Shown here: in pieces, positions 17,208-26,605 of the stretch
How the letters are laid out: every line of letters begins with the position of its first letter
How positions within the stretch are numbered: the first letter of the stretch is position 1
NCBI GenBank assembly: GCA_040387735.1
Contig: JAZKDE010000056.1
Span: 1 to 64,000, forward strand
DNA from: Arcicella sp040387735
GTDB lineage: Bacteria; Bacteroidota; Bacteroidia; Cytophagales; Spirosomataceae
Direction of reading: 5' to 3'
Length of the DNA: 64,000 nucleotides
Made by a program: the position numbers and the translations under genes
The notes under the pieces: generated by a model
What the model saw: the letters and a program-made list of their open reading frames with translations, nothing else
What the model was told of the DNA's origin: nothing
Databases searched by the model: none

Positions 17208-17369
17208 AAAGCACCTCCCATCCGTTCAATATCCCTTTGAACACATATTGACGTTTTTAAAAACTGTATAATTTATTTTTGAGTTATAGACATAGCTTTG
17301 AGCTACGAACGCTTTTAAACTAATAGCTCAAAACGCTTAACTGACATAAAACCAAAACTTAAAAATAAT

Positions 17370-19142
17370 ATGTTACAGTTTCTTAAATACGTGCTTGCAA
17401 CCATCGTGGGGTTGCTTTTATTTACCATCGTTAGTTTTTTAATGCTTGTTGGTATTGGAGCAGCGATGGGTTCAAGCGATGATGTTTCTCTGAAAGACAA
17501 TTCCGTTCTAAAATTAGACCTCAATCGTCCTATTGTAGAAAACGTTGCCGAAGACGAAAATCCACTCAAAAATTTAGGAGGTCCATTTTCCGACGGTGCT
17601 GACAATCTCGGTTTAGTTCAACTCCGTGATGGCTTGAAACGAGCTGCCGCTGATAGTCATATCAAAGGAATTTATTTGCAAGCCAATTTTCCACAAGCAG
17701 GTTATTCAACTTTAGAAGAAATTCGAAATGCTCTCCTCGAATTCAAAAAATCAGGTAAATTCATCTATAGTTACGGAGAAATGTTCTCTGAAAAAGGCTA
17801 TTATGTTACGTCAATTGCGGATAAAATTTATCTAAATCCTGCGGGAGGAATGGACTTTAATGGAATTAGTGCCGAAGTGAGTTTCTTCAAAGGAGCTTTG
17901 GATAAATTGGATATTAAGCCAATCGTTTTTAGAGTAGGTGAATATAAATCAGCCGTTGAGCCGTATCTCCGTGAAAATATGAGCGATGCCAACAAAGCTC
18001 AATACACTTCCCTATTAGGTTCATTGAATGACCATATTTTTGCACAAATTGCAAAATCAAGAAACATACAAATTACCGATTTAAAGAAGGTTGCCGACGA
18101 ATTAACTGCTTATAAACCGCAAGGAGCTTTAAATTCGAAATTGATAACCAACATTGGATATTACGATGAGTTTGAATCTGCTTTGAAAAAAACCTTGAAA
18201 AGAGATAATGATGATAAAATAGAATTTATCGGTTTATCTAAATTTATCAAGGCAAAATCTGCCATTTCTTATAACGATTCTAACAACAAAATTGCGGTTA
18301 TTGTGGGCGAAGGGGCCATCGTTGGAGCAAAAGCAGACAAAGGAAATATTGGTTCGGAAGACTGGGTAGCGGAACTTCGCAAAGCTCGTGATGATAAAAA
18401 AGTAAAAGCCATTGTATTGAGAATTGATAGCCCAGGAGGTTCAGCCTTAGCATCAGATGTGATGTGGCGTGAAGTTGAATTAGCCAAAAAAGTAAAGCCT
18501 GTCATTGCTTCAATGGGTGACTATGCGGCTTCTGGCGGTTATTATATGGCAATGGCAGCGGATACAATCGTGGCTCAACCAACTACAATTACTGGTTCAA
18601 TCGGGATTTTTGCCCAATTTTTCAACTTTGAGAATTTCTTAAAAAATAAACTCGGTATCACCAACGACCGTGTAAATACCAACGCTCACTCAGACTTCCC
18701 TACGGTTACTCGTGAAATGGATGAATTTGAAAAAGCGTGGTTTCAGAAAAGCATTGAGGCTGGTTATGAGTCCTTTACCAGCAAAGCTGCCAAAGGACGC
18801 AAAATGAGCATAGATAAATTAAAATCTCTTGCAGGCGGACGTGTATGGTCAGGAATTGAAGCAAAACAAAATGGTTTAGTTGATGTTTTAGGAGGTTTAG
18901 AAGATGCCGTAAAGATTGCCGCTAAAAAAGCAAAATTGAAAGATGGCGATTTCAAAACCAAATTTTATCCACAACCTAAAGGTTTTTTTGAAGAGCTTTT
19001 TGATAAAAAGGAAGAAGAAGTACAAGCCAGTATGATGAAAGCTCAGTTCGGTGATTTAGCACCTTATGTAAAACAATTAAAAGACTTGAAATCTCGTGAA
19101 GGCGTAATGATGTTAATGCCAGAAGTAATTGATTTTAAGTAA
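17370..19142 (+). CDS. sppA: Signal peptide peptidase SppA, long (67K) type
   Basis: A 590-residue membrane-anchored serine protease that degrades cleaved signal peptides. One transmembrane segment (residues 8-30) anchors two tandem Clp/crotonase-like domains. The catalytic lysine is K193 (VGEYKSAVEPYLREN) in the N-terminal domain and the nucleophile S388 (YAASGGYYMA) in the C-terminal domain, the split Ser/Lys dyad of the long form. SPGGSALASDVMW and TITGSIGIFAQFFN are conserved. Probably monocistronic, ending in a hairpin. Confidence 0.96.
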   Translation: MLQFLKYVLATIVGLLLFTIVSFLMLVGIGAAMGSSDDVSLKDNSVLKLDLNRPIVENVAEDENPLKNLGGPFSDGADNLGLVQLRDGLKRAAADSHIKGIYLQANFPQAGYSTLEEIRNALLEFKKSGKFIYSYGEMFSEKGYYVTSIADKIYLNPAGGMDFNGISAEVSFFKGALDKLDIKPIVFRVGEYKSAVEPYLRENMSDANKAQYTSLLGSLNDHIFAQIAKSRNIQITDLKKVADELTAYKPQGALNSKLITNIGYYDEFESALKKTLKRDNDDKIEFIGLSKFIKAKSAISYNDSNNKIAVIVGEGAIVGAKADKGNIGSEDWVAELRKARDDKKVKAIVLRIDSPGGSALASDVMWREVELAKKVKPVIASMGDYAASGGYYMAMAADTIVAQPTTITGSIGIFAQFFNFENFLKNKLGITNDRVNTNAHSDFPTVTREMDEFEKAWFQKSIEAGYESFTSKAAKGRKMSIDKLKSLAGGRVWSGIEAKQNGLVDVLGGLEDAVKIAAKKAKLKDGDFKTKFYPQPKGFFEELFDKKEEEVQASMMKAQFGDLAPYVKQLKDLKSREGVMMLMPEVIDFK

Positions 19143-19149
19143 GAATTTT

Positions 19150-19198
19150 GATATTCGATTCTTGATGTTTAAAAAAATATCAAGAATCGAATATTTAA
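19150..19198. repeat. Heptamer-periodic hairpin after sppA
   Basis: In register from 19150: gatattc, gattctt, gatgttt, aaaaaaa, tatcaag, aatcgaa, tatttaa. 19151-19166 and 19179-19194 are perfect 16-base reverse complements. It may also act as the sppA terminator. It is the shortest and cleanest member of the 7-base-period family. Confidence 0.75.
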
Positions 19199-19217
19199 CT
19201 ACAACCAAAATACAATT

Positions 19218-19733
19218 ATGAATAATTCTATACAAATCAATAATCAAACTTTCGCCATTGAATACTACCCTGCTACAGTTGTTCATTCAGATAAATACAA
19301 TGAAACAAATTATTTTACTTTCAATAATTATAACGCAAATACTCCTTCACATGACATTACTTTCCGAGAAAATCAAACAGGTCATGAGTTCTTTTTTACA
19401 GTTGAGTATAGCAAAATGAAAGCATACGTTGGACAGAATGTAGATTTAATAACCTTAGATAAAAAAATCATTGGCTATGTCAGCAATTCAACCAATAATT
19501 ACTACTATTTAACTAACCAATTTGCTAAAATTTTACAGCTTGGAATTCATTGGAAATGGATAGTTTTTCTGGAAATTTCATTGGCAATAAGCTTATATTT
19601 TAATACTGATTATTCTCTACAAAATTATCTTATCGGCTTTTTCTTTTTTATTCCTATTGTTTATCGGGTTGGTATGAGATTTTTTAATTTATACATAGAA
19701 AAGAAGATTGATAAAGTAGTTTCAAAAAGTTAA
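19218..19733 (+). CDS. Unknown two-helix membrane protein
   Basis: A 171-residue protein not recognised. Residues 1-110 are polar and may form a soluble beta-rich domain (NQTFAIEYYPAT, YFTFNNYNANT, HEFFFTVEYSK). Two hydrophobic segments follow (about 114-132 and 138-158), then a basic tail. No signal peptide, so the N-terminal domain is probably cytoplasmic. It follows the sppA hairpin closely; a functional link is not shown. Confidence 0.65.
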   Translation: MNNSIQINNQTFAIEYYPATVVHSDKYNETNYFTFNNYNANTPSHDITFRENQTGHEFFFTVEYSKMKAYVGQNVDLITLDKKIIGYVSNSTNNYYYLTNQFAKILQLGIHWKWIVFLEISLAISLYFNTDYSLQNYLIGFFFFIPIVYRVGMRFFNLYIEKKIDKVVSKS

Positions 19734-19795
19734 AATACATAATGAGACGTATTTTCAGAAACCCATTTTCCTATTTTCAACTTTATTATAAATCG

Positions 19796-20572
19796 TTAAA
19801 ACTTCACCCCAAAATCCAAGTAAAAAGCTCCATTTTTCGTGATTAAATCACCAAAAGTTCGACTTCTATTAATTTCTACCAATCCTCGTTGGTACTGTAT
19901 TCCGAAGAAAAAAGCATCACCTCCCCTACTCAAAGGTTTTTCTCCACCGATTCCCAACAACAAGCCAACATCGCCAAAACCAAATATACTTTGCGAACTT
20001 GCCAGACGTTCTTGGTACTGAAAAAGAGCATTTCGTGTTTTATCTAAGGCTTTTTCGGCAATTTTCAAATCGAGCGTTCCCCCAAATTGTAGATATAGAG
20101 GCGTATCATCCAAGATTTTATCACTAAAAATTTTCATCGTTAATGGAATTTGCAAATACTGTAAATTGAAATTGGCCTCCGTTCCACGTAATTCATCCGT
20201 CGTTAAAGGAGTTGTTTTGAATAAATCATTATCATAAAAACTACCGTGCATCGAATAATTAACACTCTTAACGGTGTACCAAAGTCCAGTACTAAAAGCA
20301 TATTTATCGGTAATATAAAAATCAGCAATTGGCCCCAAACTCAACCGCACATTTGCTCCATTCGAATCAAATCCTTTGAAGTTTTTTGAGGCGTCAACGT
20401 AATTAATCATGATACCTGGAGAGAATTTAAAACCCATTTTTATTTTATAAAAACTGTTAAAAAATCCACCTCTATAACTTCCTCCATAGTTAGCGTCGGA
20501 ATTATATTGTTGCGAAAAGCCCTCAAATCCTATCAGCAGAATAAAAAGGGTTAGTAATACGTTATTCTTCAT
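19796..20572 (-). CDS. Outer-membrane beta-barrel protein, PorT-like
   Basis: A 258-residue protein with a signal peptide (MKNNVLLTLFILLIGFEGFS) and alternating hydrophobic strands suggesting an 8- to 10-stranded barrel (FKFSPGIMINYV, LSLGPIADFYIT, AFSTGLWYTVKSVNYS, LQYLQIPLTMKIFSD) with a final strand AFYLDFGVKF ending in phenylalanine. It resembles the PorT/outer-membrane barrel family (PF13568) of Bacteroidota. PorT itself works in type IX secretion, but paralogues are numerous, so no role is claimed. Confidence 0.78.
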   Translation of the reverse strand: MKNNVLLTLFILLIGFEGFSQQYNSDANYGGSYRGGFFNSFYKIKMGFKFSPGIMINYVDASKNFKGFDSNGANVRLSLGPIADFYITDKYAFSTGLWYTVKSVNYSMHGSFYDNDLFKTTPLTTDELRGTEANFNLQYLQIPLTMKIFSDKILDDTPLYLQFGGTLDLKIAEKALDKTRNALFQYQERLASSQSIFGFGDVGLLLGIGGEKPLSRGGDAFFFGIQYQRGLVEINRSRTFGDLITKNGAFYLDFGVKF

Positions 20573-20706
20573 ATTTTTGTAAGGAAATTAATTAAGATCT
20601 TCGAGGTTAGTTTTTCGAGGTACGAGAAAATGTACATCTAAAGTCCAATATCAAAATCAACAATTCATCGGTCAATCTAAGTACCGAAAATCAAACATTA
20701 AAACAA

Positions 20707-21738
20707 ATGCAATACTTGAAATTTTGTCTTTTTATAACCCTCTTTTCTCTCGCTTTGGGCTGCACTCAAACTAAAGACAACCAAACCAATTCCGACCCCG
20801 ATGTTAATAACGTAAAAGTTACCGTAAATATTCAGCGGCTCGACAAAGAATTGTTTGCGTGTAAGAGTAAAGCCGAATTATTAGATTTTTTCAATAAGAA
20901 TACGGCTTTCATCAATGCTTATTTTCAAGTTTCCAGTAAAGACTTTGATAAATTGGCGGATGATTTTTTACCCTTAATTCAAAATCAAGGTTTACGTGAT
21001 TTTTACAATCAATCACAAGAACCCGCTTTCTTTGGTAATCAAAACCTCGAAAATGATTTTCGTACTGCCTTCCAACATCTCAAATATTATTATCCTGATT
21101 TTAAAGAACCCAAAATCTATACCATTTTTTCGGGTTTCTTTGGACAAGGCACTTTACCCAATCGTGAATTAATGGTTTCGGATACTGCCATTTACATTGG
21201 ATTGGACTACTTTATGGGCAGAAAGGGGAAATTTTTACCCGATATTTACGATTATCAACTCCGAAAAGCCGCTCCAGATGCCATTGTACCCCTTGGAATA
21301 CTTTTATTATCTCAAAAATACAATACGGTCAATTCGAAAGATAAAACCTTATTATCAGATATGGTTTGGTACGGAAAAAGTTACGTTTTTGCTCATACCA
21401 TGTTGCCCGAAAAAGCTGATACATTATTTATTGGTTACTCAGGTGAACAATTAGCGGGAAGTTATGAATTCCAGAAGAATATTTGGGCTCATTTCATTGA
21501 TAATAAGTTGCTTTATAACACACAAGACCCCGTAAAAGCAAAATACGTTGGCGAACGTCCACTGACTCCAGAAATTGGCAAAGACTGTCCAGGAAGTATT
21601 GGAAGATGGTTAGGTTGGAGAATTGTAGGGAAATATTTTGACGAGAATGAAAACCTAAAAATCCAAGATTTAATGAAACAATCCGATGCTCAGAAGATTT
21701 TTGAAGCATCAAAATACAAAGGCTTACCCGATGAGTAA
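20707..21738 (+). CDS. gldB: GldB-like gliding-motility lipoprotein
   Basis: A 343-residue lipoprotein with leader ending LALGC. The domain matches GldB as I know it: early VNIQRLDKELFACK, the HLKYYYPDFKEPKIYTIFSG segment, ISLD-type IYIGLDYFMGRKG, the IVPLGILLL helix and the C-terminal IWAHFIDNKLLYNT and RWLGWRIVGKYF. In gliding Bacteroidota GldB is needed for motility and, with other Gld proteins, for type IX secretion. It is 26 bases upstream of a barrel-protein gene and probably co-transcribed with it. Confidence 0.78.
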   Translation: MQYLKFCLFITLFSLALGCTQTKDNQTNSDPDVNNVKVTVNIQRLDKELFACKSKAELLDFFNKNTAFINAYFQVSSKDFDKLADDFLPLIQNQGLRDFYNQSQEPAFFGNQNLENDFRTAFQHLKYYYPDFKEPKIYTIFSGFFGQGTLPNRELMVSDTAIYIGLDYFMGRKGKFLPDIYDYQLRKAAPDAIVPLGILLLSQKYNTVNSKDKTLLSDMVWYGKSYVFAHTMLPEKADTLFIGYSGEQLAGSYEFQKNIWAHFIDNKLLYNTQDPVKAKYVGERPLTPEIGKDCPGSIGRWLGWRIVGKYFDENENLKIQDLMKQSDAQKIFEASKYKGLPDE

Positions 21739-21764
21739 GTAATATTTCACCCAAACACTAAAAC

Positions 21765-22235
21765 ATGAGAAAGCACACAATTATTTTATTGATTTCACTA
21801 TTAAGCATCAGTTATTTTTCAAAAGCACAACTATATAAATCAGCCTTGGGTATTCGTTTAGGGCCAACGAATGGCATCACTTACAAAACTTTCGTGAATG
21901 GAAATGCCGCCGTGGAGGTTATTGGTACTTTTCGGAGCCAAGGATTTGGACTTACAGGACTTTATGAAGTACACGGCAGAGCATTTAATTCGAGAGATTT
22001 TAACTGGTTTATCGGTGGTGGTGGACACCTTTATGTGTGGGGAGATAACCGTCCGAGTTACTTAGACAATAACCAAAGAACTGTTTTGGGCTTAGACGGT
22101 ATTTTGGGTTTAGAAGCCAAATTTAGAAGCATTCCGTTGGCAGTAAGTTTAGACTGGAAACCCGCCATTAACATTATCAATTATTCAAGTTTTTTGAGTG
22201 ATGAAATTGCTCTATCCTTACGATATACTTGGTAA
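21765..22235 (+). CDS. Small outer-membrane barrel protein, unknown
   Basis: A 156-residue exported protein (signal peptide to about residue 21, ISYFSKAQ) with strand-like segments: ALGIRLGPTNGITYKTF, AVEVIGTFRSQGFGLTGLY, FNWFIGGGGHLYVW and final EIALSLRYTW, an aromatic end as in outer-membrane barrels. Function unknown. It sits 26 bases after gldB and is closed by a terminator, so the two form one unit. Confidence 0.75.
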   Translation: MRKHTIILLISLLSISYFSKAQLYKSALGIRLGPTNGITYKTFVNGNAAVEVIGTFRSQGFGLTGLYEVHGRAFNSRDFNWFIGGGGHLYVWGDNRPSYLDNNQRTVLGLDGILGLEAKFRSIPLAVSLDWKPAINIINYSSFLSDEIALSLRYTW

Positions 22236-22262
22236 ATTTAGATAGATAATAGTAGATTTTTG

Positions 22263-22300
22263 TTGGCTTTATTACATATTTGTATGTGTAATAAAGCCAA
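22263..22300 (+). terminator. Terminator after the gldB unit
   Basis: TTGGCTTTATTACAT pairs with ATGTGTAATAAAGCCAA and is followed by TTTTATTTT. Confidence 0.75.
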
Positions 22301-22354
22301 TTTTATTTTCCGAAAATAGCAGAACAAAGTCTCAAAAAAATCATCATTAAAATT

Positions 22355-23350
22355 ATGCAAAACCAGTCCTTCAAAGCCCTTCAAATTTCAGAAAATACTG
22401 AAAAACAATACATTACAAATATCATCGAACGTCAAGTTTCAGATTTGCCAGCGGGCGAGGTTTTAGTGAAAGTTCAATACTCAACCCTCAATTACAAAGA
22501 TGCGTTATCGTCAGTTGGCAATAAAGGAGTTACTCGCAATTATCCGCATACGCCAGGTATTGATGCCGCTGGCGTTGTTGCAGAAAGTGATTCTCTCGAT
22601 TTTAAAGTGGGCGACGAAGTTATCGTAACCAGTTATGATTTAGGAATGAATACTTCGGGCGGATTTGCCGAGTATATTAGAATACCTGCTCGTTGGGTTG
22701 TTTCGATGCCCACAGGCTTATCTATGCGTGAAGCAATGATTTACGGAACGGCGGGTTTTACAGCAGCGATGTGTATTAATGCTTTGATAAGCAACGGATT
22801 GTCTCCCGAAAAAGGCAAAGTATTAGTAACAGGCTCAACGGGTGGTGTAGGAATTTTATCGGTAGCCATTCTGAAAAAATTGGGTTTTGAAGTAACAGCC
22901 GTAACCGGGAAACCCGAAGCCGCCGAATTTTTAACCAAAGTTGGTGCAAGCGAAATCGTTACGAGAGAAGCCCTTGATGACCAATCTGGTCGCCCGATGT
23001 TAAAATCAGTTTATGCGGGTGTTATTGATACTGTTGGCGGAAATATTTTAGCAACTGCCTTAAAATCATTGAATTACGGCGGAACAGTAGCCGCTTGTGG
23101 CTTGGTAGCTTCACCCGAATTACACACTTCTGTTTTCCCTTTTATTCTCCGTGGAAATGCCTTATTTGGAATTGATTCGGCAGAATGTCCAATGCCTTTA
23201 CGTAGATATATTTGGCAAAAATTAGCTTCTGACTGGAAACCATCGGATTTAGAATCATTAGCTACCGAAATTAGTTTGGAAGAAGTACACGAAAAATTAA
23301 ATTTGATTTTGAAAGGCAGGGCTTTAGGAAAATCATTAGTGAAGTTATAA
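22355..23350 (+). CDS. Zinc-free MDR reductase of the YhdH/AcuI (acryloyl-CoA reductase) type
   Basis: A 331-residue medium-chain dehydrogenase/reductase. QYSTLNYKDALS, HTPGIDAAGVV, the GTAGFTAAMCINAL segment and the NADPH-binding VTGSTGGVGILSVAILKKLG followed by GYEVTAVTGK-like sequence match the YhdH/AcuI branch, which reduces acryloyl-CoA to propionyl-CoA with NADPH. It lacks the catalytic and structural zinc cysteines of alcohol dehydrogenases. Whether acryloyl-CoA is the real substrate here is not shown. Confidence 0.88.
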   Translation: MQNQSFKALQISENTEKQYITNIIERQVSDLPAGEVLVKVQYSTLNYKDALSSVGNKGVTRNYPHTPGIDAAGVVAESDSLDFKVGDEVIVTSYDLGMNTSGGFAEYIRIPARWVVSMPTGLSMREAMIYGTAGFTAAMCINALISNGLSPEKGKVLVTGSTGGVGILSVAILKKLGFEVTAVTGKPEAAEFLTKVGASEIVTREALDDQSGRPMLKSVYAGVIDTVGGNILATALKSLNYGGTVAACGLVASPELHTSVFPFILRGNALFGIDSAECPMPLRRYIWQKLASDWKPSDLESLATEISLEEVHEKLNLILKGRALGKSLVKL

Positions 23351-23353
23351 GCA

Positions 23354-23398
23354 AAATTTTACTTCGAGGCTTAATCATTAATTCTCGAAGTAAAATTT
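23354..23398. terminator. Bidirectional terminator
   Basis: AAATTTTACTTCGAGG pairs with TCTCGAAGTAAAATTT; it lies between two converging genes. Confidence 0.8.
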
Positions 23399-23403
23399 CT
23401 AAG

Positions 23404-24603
23404 TTATAGCATCTTATTCAAATACAAAAATCCTAAAGCAGAAAGCATACAAAATCCACCCATCAAATACCAAAGCGTAGTAAACCCGAAATACTGAACC
23501 ACTTGTGAGCCAATCGTTGGCGAAGCAATTTGAGCAAATGAATAGCACATTGAGTACATCGCAAGGTATTGTCCACGATTTTTTTCATTGGAACGTTCTA
23601 CCGAAAAACTCTGCATAAATGGCATGGCAAACATTTCTCCGATTGTATTTAGGGCAATTGAAACCCAAAGAATTCCCACAAAGAAATACGTATTAAAAAC
23701 CCAAAATGAAAGAGCTGTCAGAATTGTACCAAAAGCAATTAAGGAAGTTTTTCTAAATCGACCTTCCAGTTGGTGTACCAAAATCATTTCAACCATTGAA
23801 ATCAAGATTCCGTTGAAAATCATCAAAAGTCCAATTCTCGATTCGGGCAGATGATAAACCGTTCGGAAATAAAGAGGCTCTAATGTGAATAATTGAAAAA
23901 ACGGAACGGAATAAAATATCACACAAATAATGAAAAAACAATAGACCGAATCCTTGTACGGCGAACTCGCTACCTCATTTTTCACCACTTGTTTTTCGTC
24001 CTTTATAACCTGATTTTGGGGTGATTTTAACAATACCCTAAAGAGAATTGCGGCCAAAATACAGGTAATTCCATCGGCATAAAATATCAAGTCGTAGTTG
24101 ATTTCTGCTAAAAAACCACCCACCCCACCCCCAATTGACCAACCTAAATTGATTGCTAAGCGATTTAATGAGTAAGAACGTGTACGATTTTCAGATTTAC
24201 TGTAATAGGCAATTGATGCAGCATTGGCAGGCCGAAAAGTATCTCCGAGCGTGGTAAAAATGAATACACCCACGCACATTGAATAGAAAGTAGTGAGGTG
24301 CATTAGTACTAATAGCATTATTCCAGCCAATAATAGACTAAAAAACTGAATATGGTAAAATCCTATTTTGTCAGAAAGCCTTCCGCCTAAAAAAGTGCCA
24401 AATAATGCTCCAGAACCATAAACTCCCATTATAATTCCAGCATCAGCCACGCTAAAATGCAATTTTTGAGTCATGTAAAGTGTTAGGTATGGCAAGACCA
24501 TAGTGCCACTTCGATTGACAAACATTACTGCCGACAACAACCAAATGGATTTGGGTAAACCCAAGTAAGCATTTCGATATAATTGGATAGATTTGGTGAA
24601 CAT
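23404..24603 (-). CDS. MFS transporter
   Basis: A 399-residue protein with twelve hydrophobic segments. The MFS A-motif is GGRLSDKIGFYHIQ between helices 2 and 3. A polar central loop (DEKQVVKNEVAS region, about residue 205) separates the halves. The N-terminal half resembles drug:H+ antiporters of the MdtH/YceL sort, but the substrate is not predictable. Convergent with the YhdH-type gene. Confidence 0.88.
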   Translation of the reverse strand: MFTKSIQLYRNAYLGLPKSIWLLSAVMFVNRSGTMVLPYLTLYMTQKLHFSVADAGIIMGVYGSGALFGTFLGGRLSDKIGFYHIQFFSLLLAGIMLLVLMHLTTFYSMCVGVFIFTTLGDTFRPANAASIAYYSKSENRTRSYSLNRLAINLGWSIGGGVGGFLAEINYDLIFYADGITCILAAILFRVLLKSPQNQVIKDEKQVVKNEVASSPYKDSVYCFFIICVIFYSVPFFQLFTLEPLYFRTVYHLPESRIGLLMIFNGILISMVEMILVHQLEGRFRKTSLIAFGTILTALSFWVFNTYFFVGILWVSIALNTIGEMFAMPFMQSFSVERSNEKNRGQYLAMYSMCYSFAQIASPTIGSQVVQYFGFTTLWYLMGGFCMLSALGFLYLNKML

Positions 24604-24682
24604 TTTAAAACTAAATTAACAACTTTTGTGTTTCGTTATCGTATTGATTATGAATTGATTATGAAGATATTGTGAAGTATGC

Positions 24683-24690
24683 TATCTTTG
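24683..24690 (+). promoter_or_regulatory. -7 box (TATCTTTG)
   Basis: Matches TAnnTTTG; it overlaps the most upstream possible ATG (24679) of the following small gene and therefore argues for the downstream start at 24727. Confidence 0.5.
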
Positions 24691-24726
24691 CAAAACCACA
24701 TTAACACATTATCCCATTTAACCACC

Positions 24727-24936
24727 ATGTCACCGCCGATGAAAAATACCCCAATCATCCTAACGTCAGAGTCTATCGAAGTGTTAGTTGCGAATATCGC
24801 AGAGGAGTTATTGAAAGGTCACAACACTTACAAGTCTGAGACCGCAGCCCTGAAAAAGAAAATCAAAATAGGAATGTTGAGAACAATATCTTATCAGGAG
24901 TTTTCCCAAAAACAGCAACAGCAAGCATCCGCATAA
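24727..24936 (+). CDS. Small protein of unknown function
   Basis: With the ATG at 24727 the product has 69 residues (MSPPMKNTPIILTSES...). The middle is an amphipathic helix (SIEVLVANIAEELLKGHNTY) followed by a basic stretch (ALKKKIKIGMLRTI) and a glutamine-rich end (QKQQQQAS). It could be a small nucleic-acid-binding or regulatory protein, but no family is recognised. The upstream ATG at 24679 is rejected because it lies over a promoter-like box. Confidence 0.5.
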   Translation: MSPPMKNTPIILTSESIEVLVANIAEELLKGHNTYKSETAALKKKIKIGMLRTISYQEFSQKQQQQASA

Positions 24937-25228
24937 GTTGCCTAAGTCCATCAATATCGAACCTTACCGCCATAAGGTTCTTGGTAAATTCCCCTCAAAT
25001 TCTTGAAATCAAGAAGCTTTATTTGTCATCCGACTCTCTTCCATTCTGGCAAATATTACTCAAATGAGCAAAACTAATTTTTAGTTTATCCTCATTTTTT
25101 TTATGAAAACTCTCGCCACATCTTGCAACAAAATTAGAAGAAATTTTAGCTAAAAATAAGGTAACTTTATTATCTAATTTTCGGTAAAACTGAATATTTG
25201 TAATATATCTCAAAATTTGACTATTAAA

Positions 25229-26533
25229 ATGAATCTTATGCAACAACCAACCACTATTCTGGATTCTCAGAAACTATCAAGCTTACAATTATCCACTATT
25301 TTAATTTGCTTTTTGATGAATATGCTCGATGGCATGGACGTAATGGTAATTTCTTACGTTGCTCCGCATATTTCGACGGCATGGGCAATTAGTCCACAAT
25401 CTTTGGGAATCGTCTTTAGTGCTGGATTATTAGGAATGTCCATCGGAGCAATGTTTTTAGCCCCAAATGCTGATAAAATTGGACGAAAAAATATGATTTT
25501 AATTTGTGGTGTATTGATGGGATTGAGCGTTTTTGCGACAATTTTAGCCAAATCAGTAGAAATGTTAGTATTTTTTAGAGTAATCAGTGGTTTGGGTATC
25601 GGCGGAATGTTAGCAAGTACCGCCACACTTACTGCGGAATATGCACCCAAAGCTCGCAAAGATTTTTGGGTAAGTTTTGTCATTTCGGGGTATCCCGTCG
25701 GAGCAGTTTTATCGGGTATGGTAGCCGCAAAAGTAATCCCAATGTACGGCTGGCAAACAATGTTTCAATTAGCGGGTTTATCTACTTTGTGTACACTTCC
25801 ATTAACGTATCTCTTTTTATCAGAATCATTGGATTTTTTATTGAAAACTCAACCAAAAAATGCTCTAAAAAAAGCTAATCTCATTTTAGAGAAAATAAAT
25901 TTACCCGTGTTAGGTGTATTACCTTTAATTGATTATCAATCTAACATAAAAATTTCCGTAAAATCATTACTTGTTTCAGAAACAAAAACAGCGACTATTA
26001 GGCTATGGGTTGCCATTTTTATGGCTTTTGCTACCTTGTATTTTCTCACAACTTGGATTCCCAAATTGGCATCTGCCACTGGTTTATCCAATGAGTTAGC
26101 AATTTATGCAGGAACAATTTTTAATTTGGGGGCATTCTTAGGCATTATTTCGCAGGGTTATTTATCCAGTAAATTTGGCTTACAACGAACCATCTTTGGC
26201 TTTTTGATAGCAACCGCTGTATTAATGCTAATTTTTGGTTTGTTCAAAGGTTCAATGATGGTTTTAATCCTTTTTGGCTTAATTGGTTTTGGAATTCAAG
26301 GTGGATTTGTGGGTTTATATTCAGTAGCAGCTCGATTATATCCGACCGAAATCAGAACAACGGGGGTTGGTTGGGCAGTAGGTGCTGGCAGAATTGGGGC
26401 TATTGCTGGACCAATTTTGGGCGGCATACTGATTGGCTTAGGATTGTCAATGACCATCAATTTTATCATATTTGCAGTACCGCCCATCATTGGTGGCATT
26501 GTAACACTTTATATCTCTACAAAAGAAATTTAA
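25229..26533 (+). CDS. MFS transporter, aromatic-acid:H+ symporter (AAHS)-like
   Basis: A 434-residue, twelve-segment carrier. The DGMD motif in helix 1 (NMLDGMDVMVIS) parallels the DGFD motif of PcaK/BenK aromatic-acid symporters. The A-motif NADKIGRKN and the helix 5 region SFVISGYPVGAVLSG are clear. The start ATG 25229 is preferred over TTG 25217. Aromatic acids or related organic anions are plausible substrates; no catabolic genes are near, so the assignment stays general. Confidence 0.85.
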   Translation: MNLMQQPTTILDSQKLSSLQLSTILICFLMNMLDGMDVMVISYVAPHISTAWAISPQSLGIVFSAGLLGMSIGAMFLAPNADKIGRKNMILICGVLMGLSVFATILAKSVEMLVFFRVISGLGIGGMLASTATLTAEYAPKARKDFWVSFVISGYPVGAVLSGMVAAKVIPMYGWQTMFQLAGLSTLCTLPLTYLFLSESLDFLLKTQPKNALKKANLILEKINLPVLGVLPLIDYQSNIKISVKSLLVSETKTATIRLWVAIFMAFATLYFLTTWIPKLASATGLSNELAIYAGTIFNLGAFLGIISQGYLSSKFGLQRTIFGFLIATAVLMLIFGLFKGSMMVLILFGLIGFGIQGGFVGLYSVAARLYPTEIRTTGVGWAVGAGRIGAIAGPILGGILIGLGLSMTINFIIFAVPPIIGGIVTLYISTKEI

Positions 26534-26605
26534 TGTCCTGTTTAAACGTTTCATCATAAATAACAGTCTAATTATCAACGATATCACTGAAAGAAAACTA
26601 TAACC

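Noticed and set aside
25019..25246. 75-codon minus-strand frame in the gap before the second MFS gene
   Set aside because: Composition looks random, it overlaps the MFS start, and no leader or family is visible.
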